Part shown: in pieces, positions 31,029 to 39,296 of the stretch
How the letters are laid out: every line of letters starts with the position of its first letter
How positions within the stretch are numbered: position 1 is the stretch's first letter
From: Streptomyces sp. NBC_00091
GTDB lineage: Bacteria; Actinomycetota; Actinomycetes; Streptomycetales; Streptomycetaceae
DNA: 64,000 nt
Reading direction: 5' to 3'
Assembly (NCBI RefSeq): GCF_026343185.1
Contig: NZ_JAPEMA010000003.1
Location: 443,349-507,348 of the forward strand
The notes under the pieces: model-generated
What the model was told of the DNA's origin: nothing
Databases searched by the model: none
Seen by the model: only the letters and a program-made list of their open reading frames with translations
Made by a program: the position numbers and the translations under genes

Positions 31029-31802
31029 TCAGGCGCCCTGGCCGAACCGGAAGCCGACGCCGCGGATCGTGATGATCCAGCCGGCGCCGATCTTGTTGCG
31101 CAGCGTGCTCACGTGCGTGTCGACGGTCCGGCGGGACCAGGAGTCGCCCCAGACCTGCTGCATCAGCATCTTGCGCGGGATGACGGTGTCGGGATGGGAC
31201 GCGAGGAGGTAGAGCATGTCGAACTCCTTGCGCGTGGTCTCGACGGGCTTCCCGTGCAGGCTCACCTCCCGCGTGCCCGCGTCGATCCGCAGCGGACCGC
31301 AGGTGATGGTGGCCGCGACGGGCCGGGTCGGCCGCGCCCGGCGCATGACCGCCTCCATCCGCGCCATCAGCTCGCGGAATCCGTACGGCTTGACCAGGTA
31401 GTCGTCGGCGCCGGCCTGCAGGCCCAGGACCCGGTCCAGCTCGCTGCCGCGGGCGGTGACCGCGATCACCGGGATCTCGTGGGCCGCGCGGATGCCCCGG
31501 CAGACCTCAAGCCCGTCCAGGTCGGGGAGTTCCAGGTCCAGCAGGACGAGGTCGGCGTCGGCGTAGCTGCGCAGGGCCTCGCTCCCGGTGCCGACGATGT
31601 CGACCTCGTGTCCGTGTCGGCGCAGGCCGCGTGCCAGGGTCTCGCCCTCGATCGTGTTGCTCTCCACGATGAGGATCCGCCACAGGGCGGACTGCGTCGG
31701 CGCGTGCTGTGACGCCCTCAGCCCCTCGGCCGGCAGGAACCCCCCGTTCACTCCCGCGGCGGCTGTGTGAGGTTCCAGTACAGCGATGGTCCGCTGGTTC
31801 AT
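31029..31802 (-). CDS. OmpR-family atypical response regulator (JadR1/Aur1P-like)
   Basis: A 257-residue regulator: about 42 unusual N-terminal residues, a receiver domain (43-155) and an OmpR winged helix (165-255, TRKEFDMLYLLASHPD, VDTHVSTLRNKIG). The receiver keeps the acceptor region LLDLELPDLDG (Asp89) and Lys in DYLVKPYG, but the acidic pocket reads VESN, with Ser replacing one of the two acids. No histidine kinase is near. Cluster-linked relatives such as JadR1 and Aur1P respond to pathway products rather than phosphate. An excellent ARE lies 46-67 bp upstream, so a TetR-type receptor should repress it. Confidence 0.88.
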   Translation of the reverse strand: MNQRTIAVLEPHTAAAGVNGGFLPAEGLRASQHAPTQSALWRILIVESNTIEGETLARGLRRHGHEVDIVGTGSEALRSYADADLVLLDLELPDLDGLEVCRGIRAAHEIPVIAVTARGSELDRVLGLQAGADDYLVKPYGFRELMARMEAVMRRARPTRPVAATITCGPLRIDAGTREVSLHGKPVETTRKEFDMLYLLASHPDTVIPRKMLMQQVWGDSWSRRTVDTHVSTLRNKIGAGWIITIRGVGFRFGQGA

Positions 31803-31847
31803 CTGCCCCCCTCCCTCAAGCTCGGTTGAGTCAACGTCAACGAAGAT

Positions 31848-31869
31848 ACAAACCGCTTCGTCGGTTTGT
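31848..31869. promoter_or_regulatory. ARE operator between the OmpR-type and receptor genes
   Basis: A 22-bp site: arms ACAAACCG and CGGTTTGT, perfectly complementary, six bases apart. This fits the autoregulatory elements bound by gamma-butyrolactone receptors. It can control both divergent genes (31802 leftward, 32034 rightward). Confidence 0.8.
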
Positions 31870-32033
31870 CAAAGCCCGTAAATCTCAGCAAGGTTCGCGA
31901 TAAATAGACCAAATCGGGCCACCGAAGGGCAAGACACGCCGTCAAACCGGCCACGAACGGGCACCTATACGCGGTTCCCATACCAACGGCGCGGTTTAAT
32001 AATGGAAGGAAACTGATACAGGAGCTATGCGTG

Positions 32034-32648
32034 ATGAAACAAGAACGCGCCGTCCGAACCCGTCATGCACTGATTGAGTCAGCCGCGACCGTGTTCGGAC
32101 GGCGCGGCTACGCAGAGGCGACGCTGAGCATGATCAGCGTCGGGGCCGGGGTGAGCCCGGGCGCCCTGCACTTCCACTTCGAGAACAAGGCGGCGGTCGC
32201 CGAGGCCGTCGAGGCCGCCGGGGCCAAGGCCCTGCGCGCGGTCGCCCGCGAGGTGTACGCGCAGCGGACGTCCGCCCTCCAGGCCCTGGCCGACAGCTCC
32301 CAGGCCCTCGCCGGGCTGCTCCTGTCCGATGTCGTGGCGCGGGCCGGCTTCCGGCTGGGCCGGGAGCCGGCGTACGCGTCCGCCTGCGCCCTGCCCAGGG
32401 AGTGGCACGAGTACGTCCACCGGCTGCTGACGGAGGCCTCCGAGGAGGGCGCCCTGCTGCCCGGCCTCAACCACCGCAGCGTCGCGGCGACGGTGGTGGC
32501 GGCCACCCTCGGCTTCGAGGCCCTGGGCCGCGACGACCCGCAGTGGCTCGCACCGCGCACGCTGGCCGGTTTCTGGCGGGTGGTCATGCCCTGCCTGGCC
32601 GTCCCCGCCACGCTGCGAAGACTGGACACGGCGGGGCGCGGGAGCTGA
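32034..32648 (+). CDS. TetR-family (pseudo)receptor repressor
   Basis: A 204-residue protein with the ArpA/ScbR-type N-terminus KQERAVRTRHALIESAATVFGRRGY and the HTH recognition part GVSPGALHFHFENK. The ligand domain ends in a short tail (TLRRLDTAGRGS). GGAG precedes by 9 bases (ATG 32034) or 6 (GTG 32031). It is divergent from the OmpR-type gene with an ARE between, the arrangement in which Aur1R-like proteins repress an Aur1P-like activator. It is clearly related to the protein at 51826-52473. Confidence 0.87.
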   Translation: MKQERAVRTRHALIESAATVFGRRGYAEATLSMISVGAGVSPGALHFHFENKAAVAEAVEAAGAKALRAVAREVYAQRTSALQALADSSQALAGLLLSDVVARAGFRLGREPAYASACALPREWHEYVHRLLTEASEEGALLPGLNHRSVAATVVAATLGFEALGRDDPQWLAPRTLAGFWRVVMPCLAVPATLRRLDTAGRGS

Positions 32649-32657
32649 GCAGCAGTG

Positions 32658-32690
32658 CGGCCCGCCACCGCGGGGGACGGTGGCGGGCCG
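32658..32690. terminator. Bidirectional terminator
   Basis: A perfect 13-bp stem (CGGCCCGCCACCG at 32658-32670, complement at 32678-32690) with a 7-base loop between two convergent genes. Confidence 0.8.
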
Positions 32691-32733
32691 CTGTCAGGGG
32701 GCGCCGCGAGGGCTACGGGCGGGCCAGGGGTGT

Positions 32734-33696
32734 CTACACCGAGCGCAGGGTCCTGACCGGGTCCCCCGCGTCCCGCGTCGCCGGCGCCAGCGTGGCCCGG
32801 CTCTCGCGGCCGAGCACCTCGCGCACGTACCGGCGCGCCCGCGCGAGGTCCGCGTCGGGACCCAGGATCCGCTCCACCGCCGGCTCGTCCAGCAGCGCCT
32901 CGTGCCGGCAGACCACGGTGACCCCCGACGCGTCGGGCTCCACGGACCACTCGCCCGCGTGCGCCGCGAGCAGGGGGTGCGGCCTGGTCCGCTTGAAGAC
33001 GATCCGCCCGGCCGCCGGGAAGCACACCCGCACCGCTCGCGTGGTGTACTCGGAGCCGTCGTCGGCCAGGCTGACCAGACGGGTGCGCTGCACCCCGGGC
33101 CGGTCCTCGGTCACCTCGGCGTCCACGACGTGCGCGACCTGCCCGGGCCAGGACCCCACCTCGTACAGGAAGGCGTAGACCGGCTCGGCCGGGCCCTCGA
33201 TCCGTACGGACTCCTCGAAGGACATCAGCAGCCCGTCGAGGCGGCGCCAGCGCTCCGCGGCGGTCCTCAGGCCCGCCAGCGCGGCCCGGTCGCCCTTCTC
33301 GACGGAGGCGATGACGCGCTCCGCCTCCGGGCTCCGGCCGCCGAGGACGATCTCCCGCTCCAGGGTCAGCCGCGACCAGCCGGGTGCCAGCTCCTCCACG
33401 CTCCAGCTGCCGCCCGCGGCGGTGACGGGGGCCCCGGGGCGCTCCTCGGAGAAGGCGACGCTCCGCCGGCCGGCGTCCAGGGTCCGCCGTACGAGCGAGC
33501 GCCGCAGTTCCCCGTCCACGTCGGCCCACCGGGCGTACCGGTCGGCGGCCCCGTCGAAGTCGAGGCGCTCCACGTGGACGGTGTCCGCCACGAACAGCGG
33601 CCACTGGGTGGCGTCGGCCACCAGGGTGTACAGGGCTCCGGCGGGCGCGGCCGCGTCGACCGCGTATGACATCCGGTGCACTCGCTCGACAGACAT
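32734..33696 (-). CDS. Didomain aromatase/cyclase
   Basis: A 320-residue protein with two START/Bet v1-like helix-grip halves (about 1-150 and 160-300): HRMSYAVDAAAPAGALYTLVADATQWPLF begins the first and VRIEGPAEPVYAFLYEVGSWP the second (quoted in part). Didomain ARO/CYCs guide first-ring cyclisation and aromatisation of reduced polyketides. It is on the leftward strand, 3 kb upstream of the PKS operon and separated from it by regulators. The C-terminus is extended by about 20 residues of no clear fold. Confidence 0.9.
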   Translation of the reverse strand: MSVERVHRMSYAVDAAAPAGALYTLVADATQWPLFVADTVHVERLDFDGAADRYARWADVDGELRRSLVRRTLDAGRRSVAFSEERPGAPVTAAGGSWSVEELAPGWSRLTLEREIVLGGRSPEAERVIASVEKGDRAALAGLRTAAERWRRLDGLLMSFEESVRIEGPAEPVYAFLYEVGSWPGQVAHVVDAEVTEDRPGVQRTRLVSLADDGSEYTTRAVRVCFPAAGRIVFKRTRPHPLLAAHAGEWSVEPDASGVTVVCRHEALLDEPAVERILGPDADLARARRYVREVLGRESRATLAPATRDAGDPVRTLRSV

Positions 33697-33770
33697 CGGA
33701 CACCTCTCTCAACGCTTGGCACAGAGACTGTCGGCGTCCGCCGGAGTCCGCGTCGAATACCGCTGGAGTC

Positions 33771-34043
33771 TCAGACGGCGGCGCGGCTGCCCAGCACGCC
33801 GTTGACCATTTCGAGGAAGAGCCTCGGGGTGTCGGCGATCTCGAGGAGTTCCCCGTCGAGGAGGATGTCGAACTTCCGCTCGACCGAACCGATGGTCTGC
33901 AGGATGGAGAGACTGTCGTAGCCGAGCTCGATCCAGTACAGGTCCTGGACGTCCTCGGTCAGCTCGACGCAGTCCTCCTCGCCGCCCCAGACCCGCAGGA
34001 TGCGGGTCAGGTCGACGAGTTCCAACCGGGCCGTGGCTTGCAT
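33771..34043 (-). CDS. Third acyl carrier protein
   Basis: A 90-residue ACP with LGYDSLSILQTIGSVERKF (phosphopantetheine Ser) and TPRLFLEMVNGV, similar to type II PKS carriers. The ATG at 34043 with GAGGAGAGAGG upstream is preferred to the more upstream ATG at 34082. It lies 74 bases before the aromatase on the same strand. No ketosynthase is near, so it may replace or supplement the main ACP, or present a chain to the aromatase. Trp and acidic residues in its first helix region are unusual. Confidence 0.88.
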   Translation of the reverse strand: MQATARLELVDLTRILRVWGGEEDCVELTEDVQDLYWIELGYDSLSILQTIGSVERKFDILLDGELLEIADTPRLFLEMVNGVLGSRAAV

Positions 34044-34176
34044 GGGCTGCCTCTCTCCTCGGCCGCCCGCGCGGCGGCGCACACCGGGTCGCCAGCAGCC
34101 TGGCCGCCCGTGCTGGAGAGCCCCTCAGGCCTCGACCGAGCCCCGCTGGAGCCGCCGCGCCTCCCCCCTCCCCCCG

Positions 34177-34998
34177 CTACGCCGCGTAGAGGTCGAAGGT
34201 GGAGCTGCGGCGCGGTCCCGCGACCACGTCCAGCGCCGGGTCGACCCGCAGCATCGCCTGGTGCAGCCGCTGGAGCTGCTGCGAGGGCTCGACGCCGAGT
34301 TCGCCGATGAGGCGGGCCCGGAGCCTGCGGTAGACGTCGAGGGCGGTGGCCTGCCGGCCCGACCGGTAGAGCGCGACCATCGCCTGCGAGTGCAGCCCTT
34401 CGTGCTGCGGGTTCCTGGCCATCAGCTCGGTGAGTTCGGCGAGGAGTTCGGTGTGCCGGCCCAGGCGCAGGTCGACGTCGATGCGCCGCTCGGTGGTCAC
34501 CAGCCGGCTCTCCGCCAGCCGCAGCACCTCGATCTCCAGGATCGGCCCGACGCGTACGTCGACCAGCGCGGGTCCCTGCCACAGGTCGAGCGCCTTGCGC
34601 AGCAGGTCGGCCGCGCGCTCGTCGTCACCGTCGTCGAAGGCGGTCTGGCCGGCGGCCACGTGGGCCTCGTACTCGTGGACGTCCACCGACTCCTGCGGGA
34701 TCTGGAGCAGGTAGCCGCCGTGCCGGGTGGCGAGCACGTCCTTGGCCGTGCCGGGGGCTCCCGGCCCCATCGCCGTGCCCAGCCTGCGGCGCAGCTGGAG
34801 GATGTACGTCTGCAGGGTGGTGAGCGCGCTCTCGGGCAGCTTCGTCCCCCAGATCTCCTCCATGAGGGTGGGTACGGGCATCACCCGGCCCGGGTAGAGC
34901 GCGAGAAGCGCCAGGATCTGACGCGGCTTGCCCGCCGTAGGAACGATCGATGCCCCGTTGACCTCGGCACTCAACGGACCCAGAACCTGAATCTTCAC
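34177..34998 (-). CDS. SARP-family activator (class A of duplicated pair)
   Basis: A 273-residue SARP: winged helix (TAGKPRQILALLAL, LTTLQTYILQLRRRL) and activation domain (HVAAGQTAFDDGD, LDLWQGPALVDVRVGP, HEGLHSQAMVALY). It ends STFDLYAA, exactly as its paralogue at 48976-49797, which also has 273 residues. GTG at 34998 is chosen because the paralogue shares the VKIQ/VRIQ start. It follows another SARP gene 312 bases downstream of that gene's stop. Confidence 0.92.
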   Translation of the reverse strand: MKIQVLGPLSAEVNGASIVPTAGKPRQILALLALYPGRVMPVPTLMEEIWGTKLPESALTTLQTYILQLRRRLGTAMGPGAPGTAKDVLATRHGGYLLQIPQESVDVHEYEAHVAAGQTAFDDGDDERAADLLRKALDLWQGPALVDVRVGPILEIEVLRLAESRLVTTERRIDVDLRLGRHTELLAELTELMARNPQHEGLHSQAMVALYRSGRQATALDVYRRLRARLIGELGVEPSQQLQRLHQAMLRVDPALDVVAGPRRSSTFDLYAA

Positions 34999-35310
34999 GG
35001 TCTCCCGTCTCCCCTCCATATTTCGTCGAGATACTCTCGGTTTTCAGTATTCGACCCGATGACGGTAAGGCAGCCCAGGGCAACATCACCGGGCGCTCGA
35101 GCCGACGTCGAGCGGACCTCCGAAACAGGCGAACAGACGGCAGATTCGAAAGACAAGATTCCGATTGGATGTCGAAACCCGTGCTCAGCCCGCCGATCGG
35201 GCTCGTCGTCTTTGTTCCGATTCCTGTTTGTGCAAATTAAATCTCAGGTTTTCCCGGCGCTTTCTTAAATCCCCTGGCACCGCTCCTCCAATGACCGCCG
35301 GGCCCGCCTC
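34999..35310 (-). other. Intergenic region between two SARP genes
   Basis: 312 bases with lower GC than its neighbours, especially 35160-35275 (A/T runs such as AAATTAAATC). I see no gene and no ARE. It should hold the promoter of the SARP at 34177 and the end of the transcript from 35311. Confidence 0.5.
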
Positions 35311-36132
35311 TCACCCAACCCGGGCGAGCCTCTTGCGGGCGGTCTCCGGGGATTCGGCCGGGGTCTCGGGGCCGCTCATGAGGATCGAGCGCTGGAGACT
35401 GCGCAGGGCGGCGGAGGGCTCGATGCCCAGTTCGCGCACCAGCGTGGCGCGCAGCCGCTGGTAGACGCTGAGCGCCTCGCCGCGGCGACCGGAGCGGTGC
35501 AGGGCGAGCATGAACTGCCCGTGCAGGTTCTCGTGGATGCGGTAGCGGCTGGCCAGTACGGTCAGTTCCGCGAGCAACTCCCGGTGCCGGCCGAGCCGCA
35601 GATCGGCCTCGATGCGCTGGTCCAGCGCGCACAGCCGGGTCTCCTCCAGCCGCCGCGTCTCCATGTCCAGCTGCACGCCGCCGTCGACGTCGGCGAAGGC
35701 CGGCCCCGACCACAGCGCCAGCGCCTCGCGCAGCAGCCGTGCGGCGTTCGGGAAGTCCCCGGCGTCCATGGCCCGGTAGCCCATTCCGGCCAGCCGGTCG
35801 AATTCGCGGACATCACTGGTCCCGCCGGCGCTGCTCAGCATGTACCCGCCGGGCAGCGTGACGAGCACGTCCTTGGGGCTCCGCGTCCCGTCGGTGCCCT
35901 CCAGCGCGGTGGCGATGAGCCCGCGCAGCTGGAGCACGTACGTCTGGAGCGTCGTACGGGCACTGCGCGGCGGCTCCGTCCCCCACAGCTCCTCGATCAG
36001 CGCGGCCACCGGCACCACCTGGTCCGCGTGCAGCGCCAGCAGCGCCAGCACCTGCCGGGGCTTGGCGGCGGTGGGCGTGATGGAGACCCCGTTCTCCCGC
36101 ACGGTCAGTGCGCCCAGTACATCGATGTCCAC
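35311..36132 (-). CDS. SARP-family activator (class B of duplicated pair)
   Basis: A 273-residue SARP with TAAKPRQVLALLALHADQVV, RTTLQTYVLQLRGL, and activation domain FDRLAGMGYRAMDAGDFPNAA, MLALHRSGRRGEAL (in parts). GTG at 36132 has GGGGAG six bases upstream, identical in placement to the paralogue at 51586; an ATG at 36156 is less likely. Two ARE-like sites lie 57-105 bp upstream, so control by butyrolactone receptors is likely. The C-terminal tail is rich in Pro/Glu. Confidence 0.92.
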   Translation of the reverse strand: MDIDVLGALTVRENGVSITPTAAKPRQVLALLALHADQVVPVAALIEELWGTEPPRSARTTLQTYVLQLRGLIATALEGTDGTRSPKDVLVTLPGGYMLSSAGGTSDVREFDRLAGMGYRAMDAGDFPNAARLLREALALWSGPAFADVDGGVQLDMETRRLEETRLCALDQRIEADLRLGRHRELLAELTVLASRYRIHENLHGQFMLALHRSGRRGEALSVYQRLRATLVRELGIEPSAALRSLQRSILMSGPETPAESPETARKRLARVG

Positions 36133-36188
36133 GCCGTACTCCCCTGCTTCGTCCATGGATGACCCCTCGACTTTCGCTGGAACGAGCA

Positions 36189-36237
36189 AAAAACAGCCGA
36201 GCCGGTTTGTCAATACCAAACCGGCTGTACCGTTTTC
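36189..36237. promoter_or_regulatory. Tandem ARE-like operators before SARP class B
   Basis: Two sites: on the minus strand ACAAACCG-N6-CTGTTTTT (36189-36210), and on the plus strand CCAAACCG-N6-CCGTTTTC (36216-36237). The same two-site layout occurs before the paralogous SARP at 51631-51678. Confidence 0.65.
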
Positions 36238-36495
36238 CACCCCCGCCGGCCCCCACGGAGCCCACGCAACCACCCCTGAGCTGCATAGTTGCTGGCCAGA
36301 GGCGGGAACGAGGGGGCCTCCAGGGCCATCTGGGGGACAGAAGAGCAGGCCTGGAGGAGTCGCTTAATGGACAGCGAACGGCTGAAAACAGACCATCGAG
36401 TTGGCTCAGCCACCCCCACAACCCCTACTCACAGGGGCTGAAGGGGCCGGATCCGGACCGTTCCGAACCTCCACAGCACGGAAGAGGCGGCCACT

Positions 36496-36517
36496 ACAAA
36501 CCGCTTTAGCGGTTTGC
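36496..36517. promoter_or_regulatory. ARE operator in a long gene-free region
   Basis: A near-perfect 22-bp ARE: arms ACAAACCG and CGGTTTGC six bases apart. It is 360 bp upstream of the SARP at 36132 and 775 bp upstream of afsA, so its target is unclear; a small RNA or long leader is possible. Confidence 0.72.
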
Positions 36518-37220
36518 TCAGTGCCATTCACGCTAGGCCGACGATGGAGCGGCGCCGGAGCTCCGCTGGAGCAGCGCTCAAGGTAGCGGACAGCCGCTGC
36601 GGCCGCCGCGGTGGCGCCGGGGGGCGTTCGGGCCACCCCCCAGTCGGGACAAGGCCGTCTCCCCGGCCGGGCGGCCTGTCGGGGGCGGGCCGATCCCCGG
36701 CGGACCGCTGGCCGACACCTCGGCGGGAAGGCACCGCACCACCCTGCGGCGGGGCCCTGAAATCACCATCAGAATTCACTTGCGCAAACCGTTAAGACGG
36801 CCCGAGGGATCGTTGACGGGGTGCGCGCGTCCTGCCGCCGCCCCGTGCCGTCGCCCTCACCGCCCGGCGCCGGCCGGCCGGCGCCGTCGACCACCTTGTA
36901 CTGCACAAGCCGCTCCGGAAGGGTGTCGTGCGGCTCGGCGCCGCCCCCTCCCCCGGACGGTGGGACGAAGAGCGGCCCACGATGATCAACGACCGGCCGA
37001 CCCCTCAACACGCAAAGCAAGCCTCCTGGTGTGAATCGGCCATTTTTCCCCTCGTCGCCTTCGCCCGCCGGGCTAAAGAGTCACCTGCGGCCCGGTTCGC
37101 ATGCCTAAGGTCGGATGGCGCAGACCCGACTCCGGTGGACCTGCAAGGCCCCCCGGAGGAGCGTGGCCGGAATGGACTCCTCCGAATTTTTCGGAATCCA
37201 GGGTCGGGCTCCCTCTGGAT

Positions 37221-37242
37221 AAAAAACCGGTTGGTATATATT
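37221..37242 (+). promoter_or_regulatory. ARE-like site at the afsA-type promoter
   Basis: AAAAACCG followed by six bases and an AT-rich second half (37221-37242), 50-70 bp before the start of the afsA-type gene. Only one half matches the ARE pattern well. Confidence 0.45.
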
Positions 37243-37291
37243 TTTCTCGCAAGTCACACCTGTAACTCGCCAGCGCTGCCTAGGGGGAACA

Positions 37292-38290
37292 ATGAGCGCG
37301 AGCACGTTTCATGTCGAGCGCACAGCGATCTACGACCCGGCATGGCGTGCCGCGGCTCCACCACTCGAGCAGCGCGGCTACGGCTTCCCGTCACTCACGT
37401 CCACCGTTCCGAAGGAACTGGTCCACCGCGCGGCTGTCGCGGAGGTACTGCTCACGGACTGGCAGCGCACGGGCGAGACCCGTTTCGCCGTCAGCGCGCA
37501 GTGGCCTCGCAGCCACAGCTTCTTCACCCCGGTCGCGGGCGGCTACTACGACCCGCTCATCTGCACGGAAACGATCCGCCAGATCGGCAGCCTCCTGGCG
37601 CACGCCGAGTTCGGCGTCCCCTTCGGCCACCAGTTCCTGTGGTGGGACGCCGGCCTCAGCATCGAGCCGGAGCACCTCCGGGTCGATCAGACGCCGGCCG
37701 CCCTCGACATCGACGTCACGTGCCTGGAGATCAAGCGACGGGCCGGCGGCCTGGCCTGGCTCCGCTACGAAGCCGTCGTCCATCGGGGCGGACACCGCGT
37801 GGCGACCGGGCGGATGTCGTACGCCTGCATCAGCCCGGCCGTATACCGGCGAGTGCGCCCCGCGCACACGCTGGCGGCCGACTACAGCCCGCTGCCGCTG
37901 ACGGCTCCCGCGGCGCCGCAGAGCGTGGGGCGGCTGTCGCCGACCGACGTGGTCCTCTCCCCCCTCAGCGAGCCGAACCGCTGGCAGCTGCGGGTCGACA
38001 CCAACCACGCCGCGCTGTTCGACCACCCGGTCGACCACGTACCGGGAATGCTCCTCCTCGAGGCCGCCCGCCAGGCCTCGGCAGCCGCGCTGGGGCGCTC
38101 CTCCTTCCTGCCGCTCAGCATCACCGCCGACTTCAAGCGGTACGCCGAACTGGACATGCCCTGCATGATCGAGGCCGAGCGCCTGTACCCGGACGCTCCC
38201 GAGGCGCAGGACGCCGTCCACGTGACGGGCCACCAGGACGGCGAGCTCGTCTTCAGCAGCACCGTGACGGCGGCCTCCTACACCGGCTGA
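37292..38290 (+). CDS. AfsA-family butyrolactone-type signal synthase
   Basis: A 332-residue protein with two AfsA/hotdog repeats. The first carries KELVHRAAVAEVLLTDW and HSFFTPVAGGYYDPLICTETIRQ; the second VDTNHAALFDHPVDHVPGMLLLEAARQ (given in parts). AfsA joins a beta-ketoacyl chain to dihydroxyacetone phosphate to start gamma-butyrolactone synthesis. It is upstream of an NmrA-type reductase and a receptor gene, the usual companions of a signal synthase. ATG follows AGGGGGAACA. Confidence 0.93.
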   Translation: MSASTFHVERTAIYDPAWRAAAPPLEQRGYGFPSLTSTVPKELVHRAAVAEVLLTDWQRTGETRFAVSAQWPRSHSFFTPVAGGYYDPLICTETIRQIGSLLAHAEFGVPFGHQFLWWDAGLSIEPEHLRVDQTPAALDIDVTCLEIKRRAGGLAWLRYEAVVHRGGHRVATGRMSYACISPAVYRRVRPAHTLAADYSPLPLTAPAAPQSVGRLSPTDVVLSPLSEPNRWQLRVDTNHAALFDHPVDHVPGMLLLEAARQASAAALGRSSFLPLSITADFKRYAELDMPCMIEAERLYPDAPEAQDAVHVTGHQDGELVFSSTVTAASYTG

Positions 38291-38304
38291 CCGACGCAGC
38301 GGCC

Positions 38305-39153
38305 TCAGTGCGCCATGAAGGCCGCGAGGTGGTCCTCCGCCCACGCCCGGAACGGACGCGCCGGCCTCCCCAGGGCCTCCTCCACCGTGTTCTCCACCCC
38401 GGCCTTGGCCCCGCAGCGCTGCCGCTCGGCGCTGCGCAGGAGTGCCTCGACCAGGGGTGCCGGGTAGCGCGCGCTCCACAGGTCACGGGCCTGCCCCGGG
38501 TCCAGCTCCTCGAAGCTCAGCGGACGGCCCAGCAGCTCGGAGAGCCGGGCGGTCTGCTCGGCCGCGGTGAGGGCCTCCGGCCCGGTCAGCGTGTACGCGC
38601 GGCCGCTGTGCCCGGGCTCGGTCAGCGCACTCACCGCCACGTCCGCGATGTCCCCGGGATCGACGCAGGAGTTCGCCGACGTCCCGTACAGGGCCCGCAC
38701 GACCCCCTCCTCGCGGACGGACTCCGCCCAGGACAGGGTGTTGGACATGAAGGAACGAGGACGCAGCAGGGTCCACTCCATCCCGGAGCCGCGCAGGAGG
38801 TCCTCGTTCCCCCGCTGCCACCGGGTGATCAGGTCATCGGCCCGGGCGTCCTCGACGGCGGCGGCCGAGACCTTCACGACATGCCGGACCCCGGCCGCCC
38901 GCGCCGCCCGGAGGAACCGCGCGTCGTCGTCGCGGCCGACCCGGCTGGTCACCAGGAACACGCCGGCCACGCCGGCCAGTGCGCGGGCCAGCGACCGGGC
39001 GTCGTCGTAGTCCCCCCGGACGATCTCGGCCGATTCCGCCGCGCCGGCGACACGTTCCGGTTTCCGGGCCATGACCCGGACCGGCAGGTCGCCGGAGAGC
39101 CGCCGCAGCACCTCCCGGCCGACCGTCCCGGTGGCCCCCGTCACGAGCAACAT
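38305..39153 (-). CDS. NmrA-type NAD(P)-binding protein
   Basis: A 282-residue atypical SDR: LLVTGATGTVGREVLRRL at the N-terminus (GxxGxxG), VKVSAAAV, and a C-terminal region ALGRPARPFRAWAEDH typical of NmrA/SDR_a5 proteins. AAGGAGG precedes the ATG. It lies convergent with afsA and divergent from the receptor gene, so it may reduce a butenolide precursor of the signal; general quinone or NADPH-sensing roles are alternatives. Confidence 0.8.
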   Translation of the reverse strand: MLLVTGATGTVGREVLRRLSGDLPVRVMARKPERVAGAAESAEIVRGDYDDARSLARALAGVAGVFLVTSRVGRDDDARFLRAARAAGVRHVVKVSAAAVEDARADDLITRWQRGNEDLLRGSGMEWTLLRPRSFMSNTLSWAESVREEGVVRALYGTSANSCVDPGDIADVAVSALTEPGHSGRAYTLTGPEALTAAEQTARLSELLGRPLSFEELDPGQARDLWSARYPAPLVEALLRSAERQRCGAKAGVENTVEEALGRPARPFRAWAEDHLAAFMAH

Positions 39154-39225
39154 CTTCCGTCCTCCTTGGTCACTGTTCGGCCGCTCACACCCGAAAGGGT
39201 TGGCGTAGCGGTTACCCGCTGTAAG

Positions 39226-39249
39226 ATACGTACGGGACGGACGGTTTGC
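39226..39249. promoter_or_regulatory. ARE-like site between NmrA-type and receptor genes
   Basis: On the minus strand GCAAACCG-N6-CCGTACGT. It is about 48 bp upstream of the receptor start and 73 bp from the divergent reductase, a fitting place for receptor autorepression. Confidence 0.6.
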
Positions 39250-39296
39250 CCATAACCGTCCGACGGTCCGAGAATCCTGTGGAGGAAGGGGGCAGC

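Larger units (their letters stand above)
36133..37291. other. 1.16-kb region without a convincing gene
   Basis: Open frames here are short, overlap on both strands and show no recognisable protein. The region holds ARE-like sites (36189-36237, 36496-36517, 37221-37242), a GC-rich stretch around 36600-36760 and an AT-rich promoter-like stretch just before afsA. A regulatory RNA or a very long 5' leader are possible, but nothing in the sequence proves either. Confidence 0.55.

Noticed and set aside
13226..33696. Identifying the polyketide cluster as auricin (aur1)
   Set aside because: The regulator set and neighbouring bpsA are suggestive, but gene order after the ACP and the missing ketoreductase cannot be reconciled from memory; a direct comparison is needed.
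36514..37034. Small frames on both strands in the gene-free region
   Set aside because: They overlap one another, have no good ribosome sites and no family likeness. Listed only as a gap.
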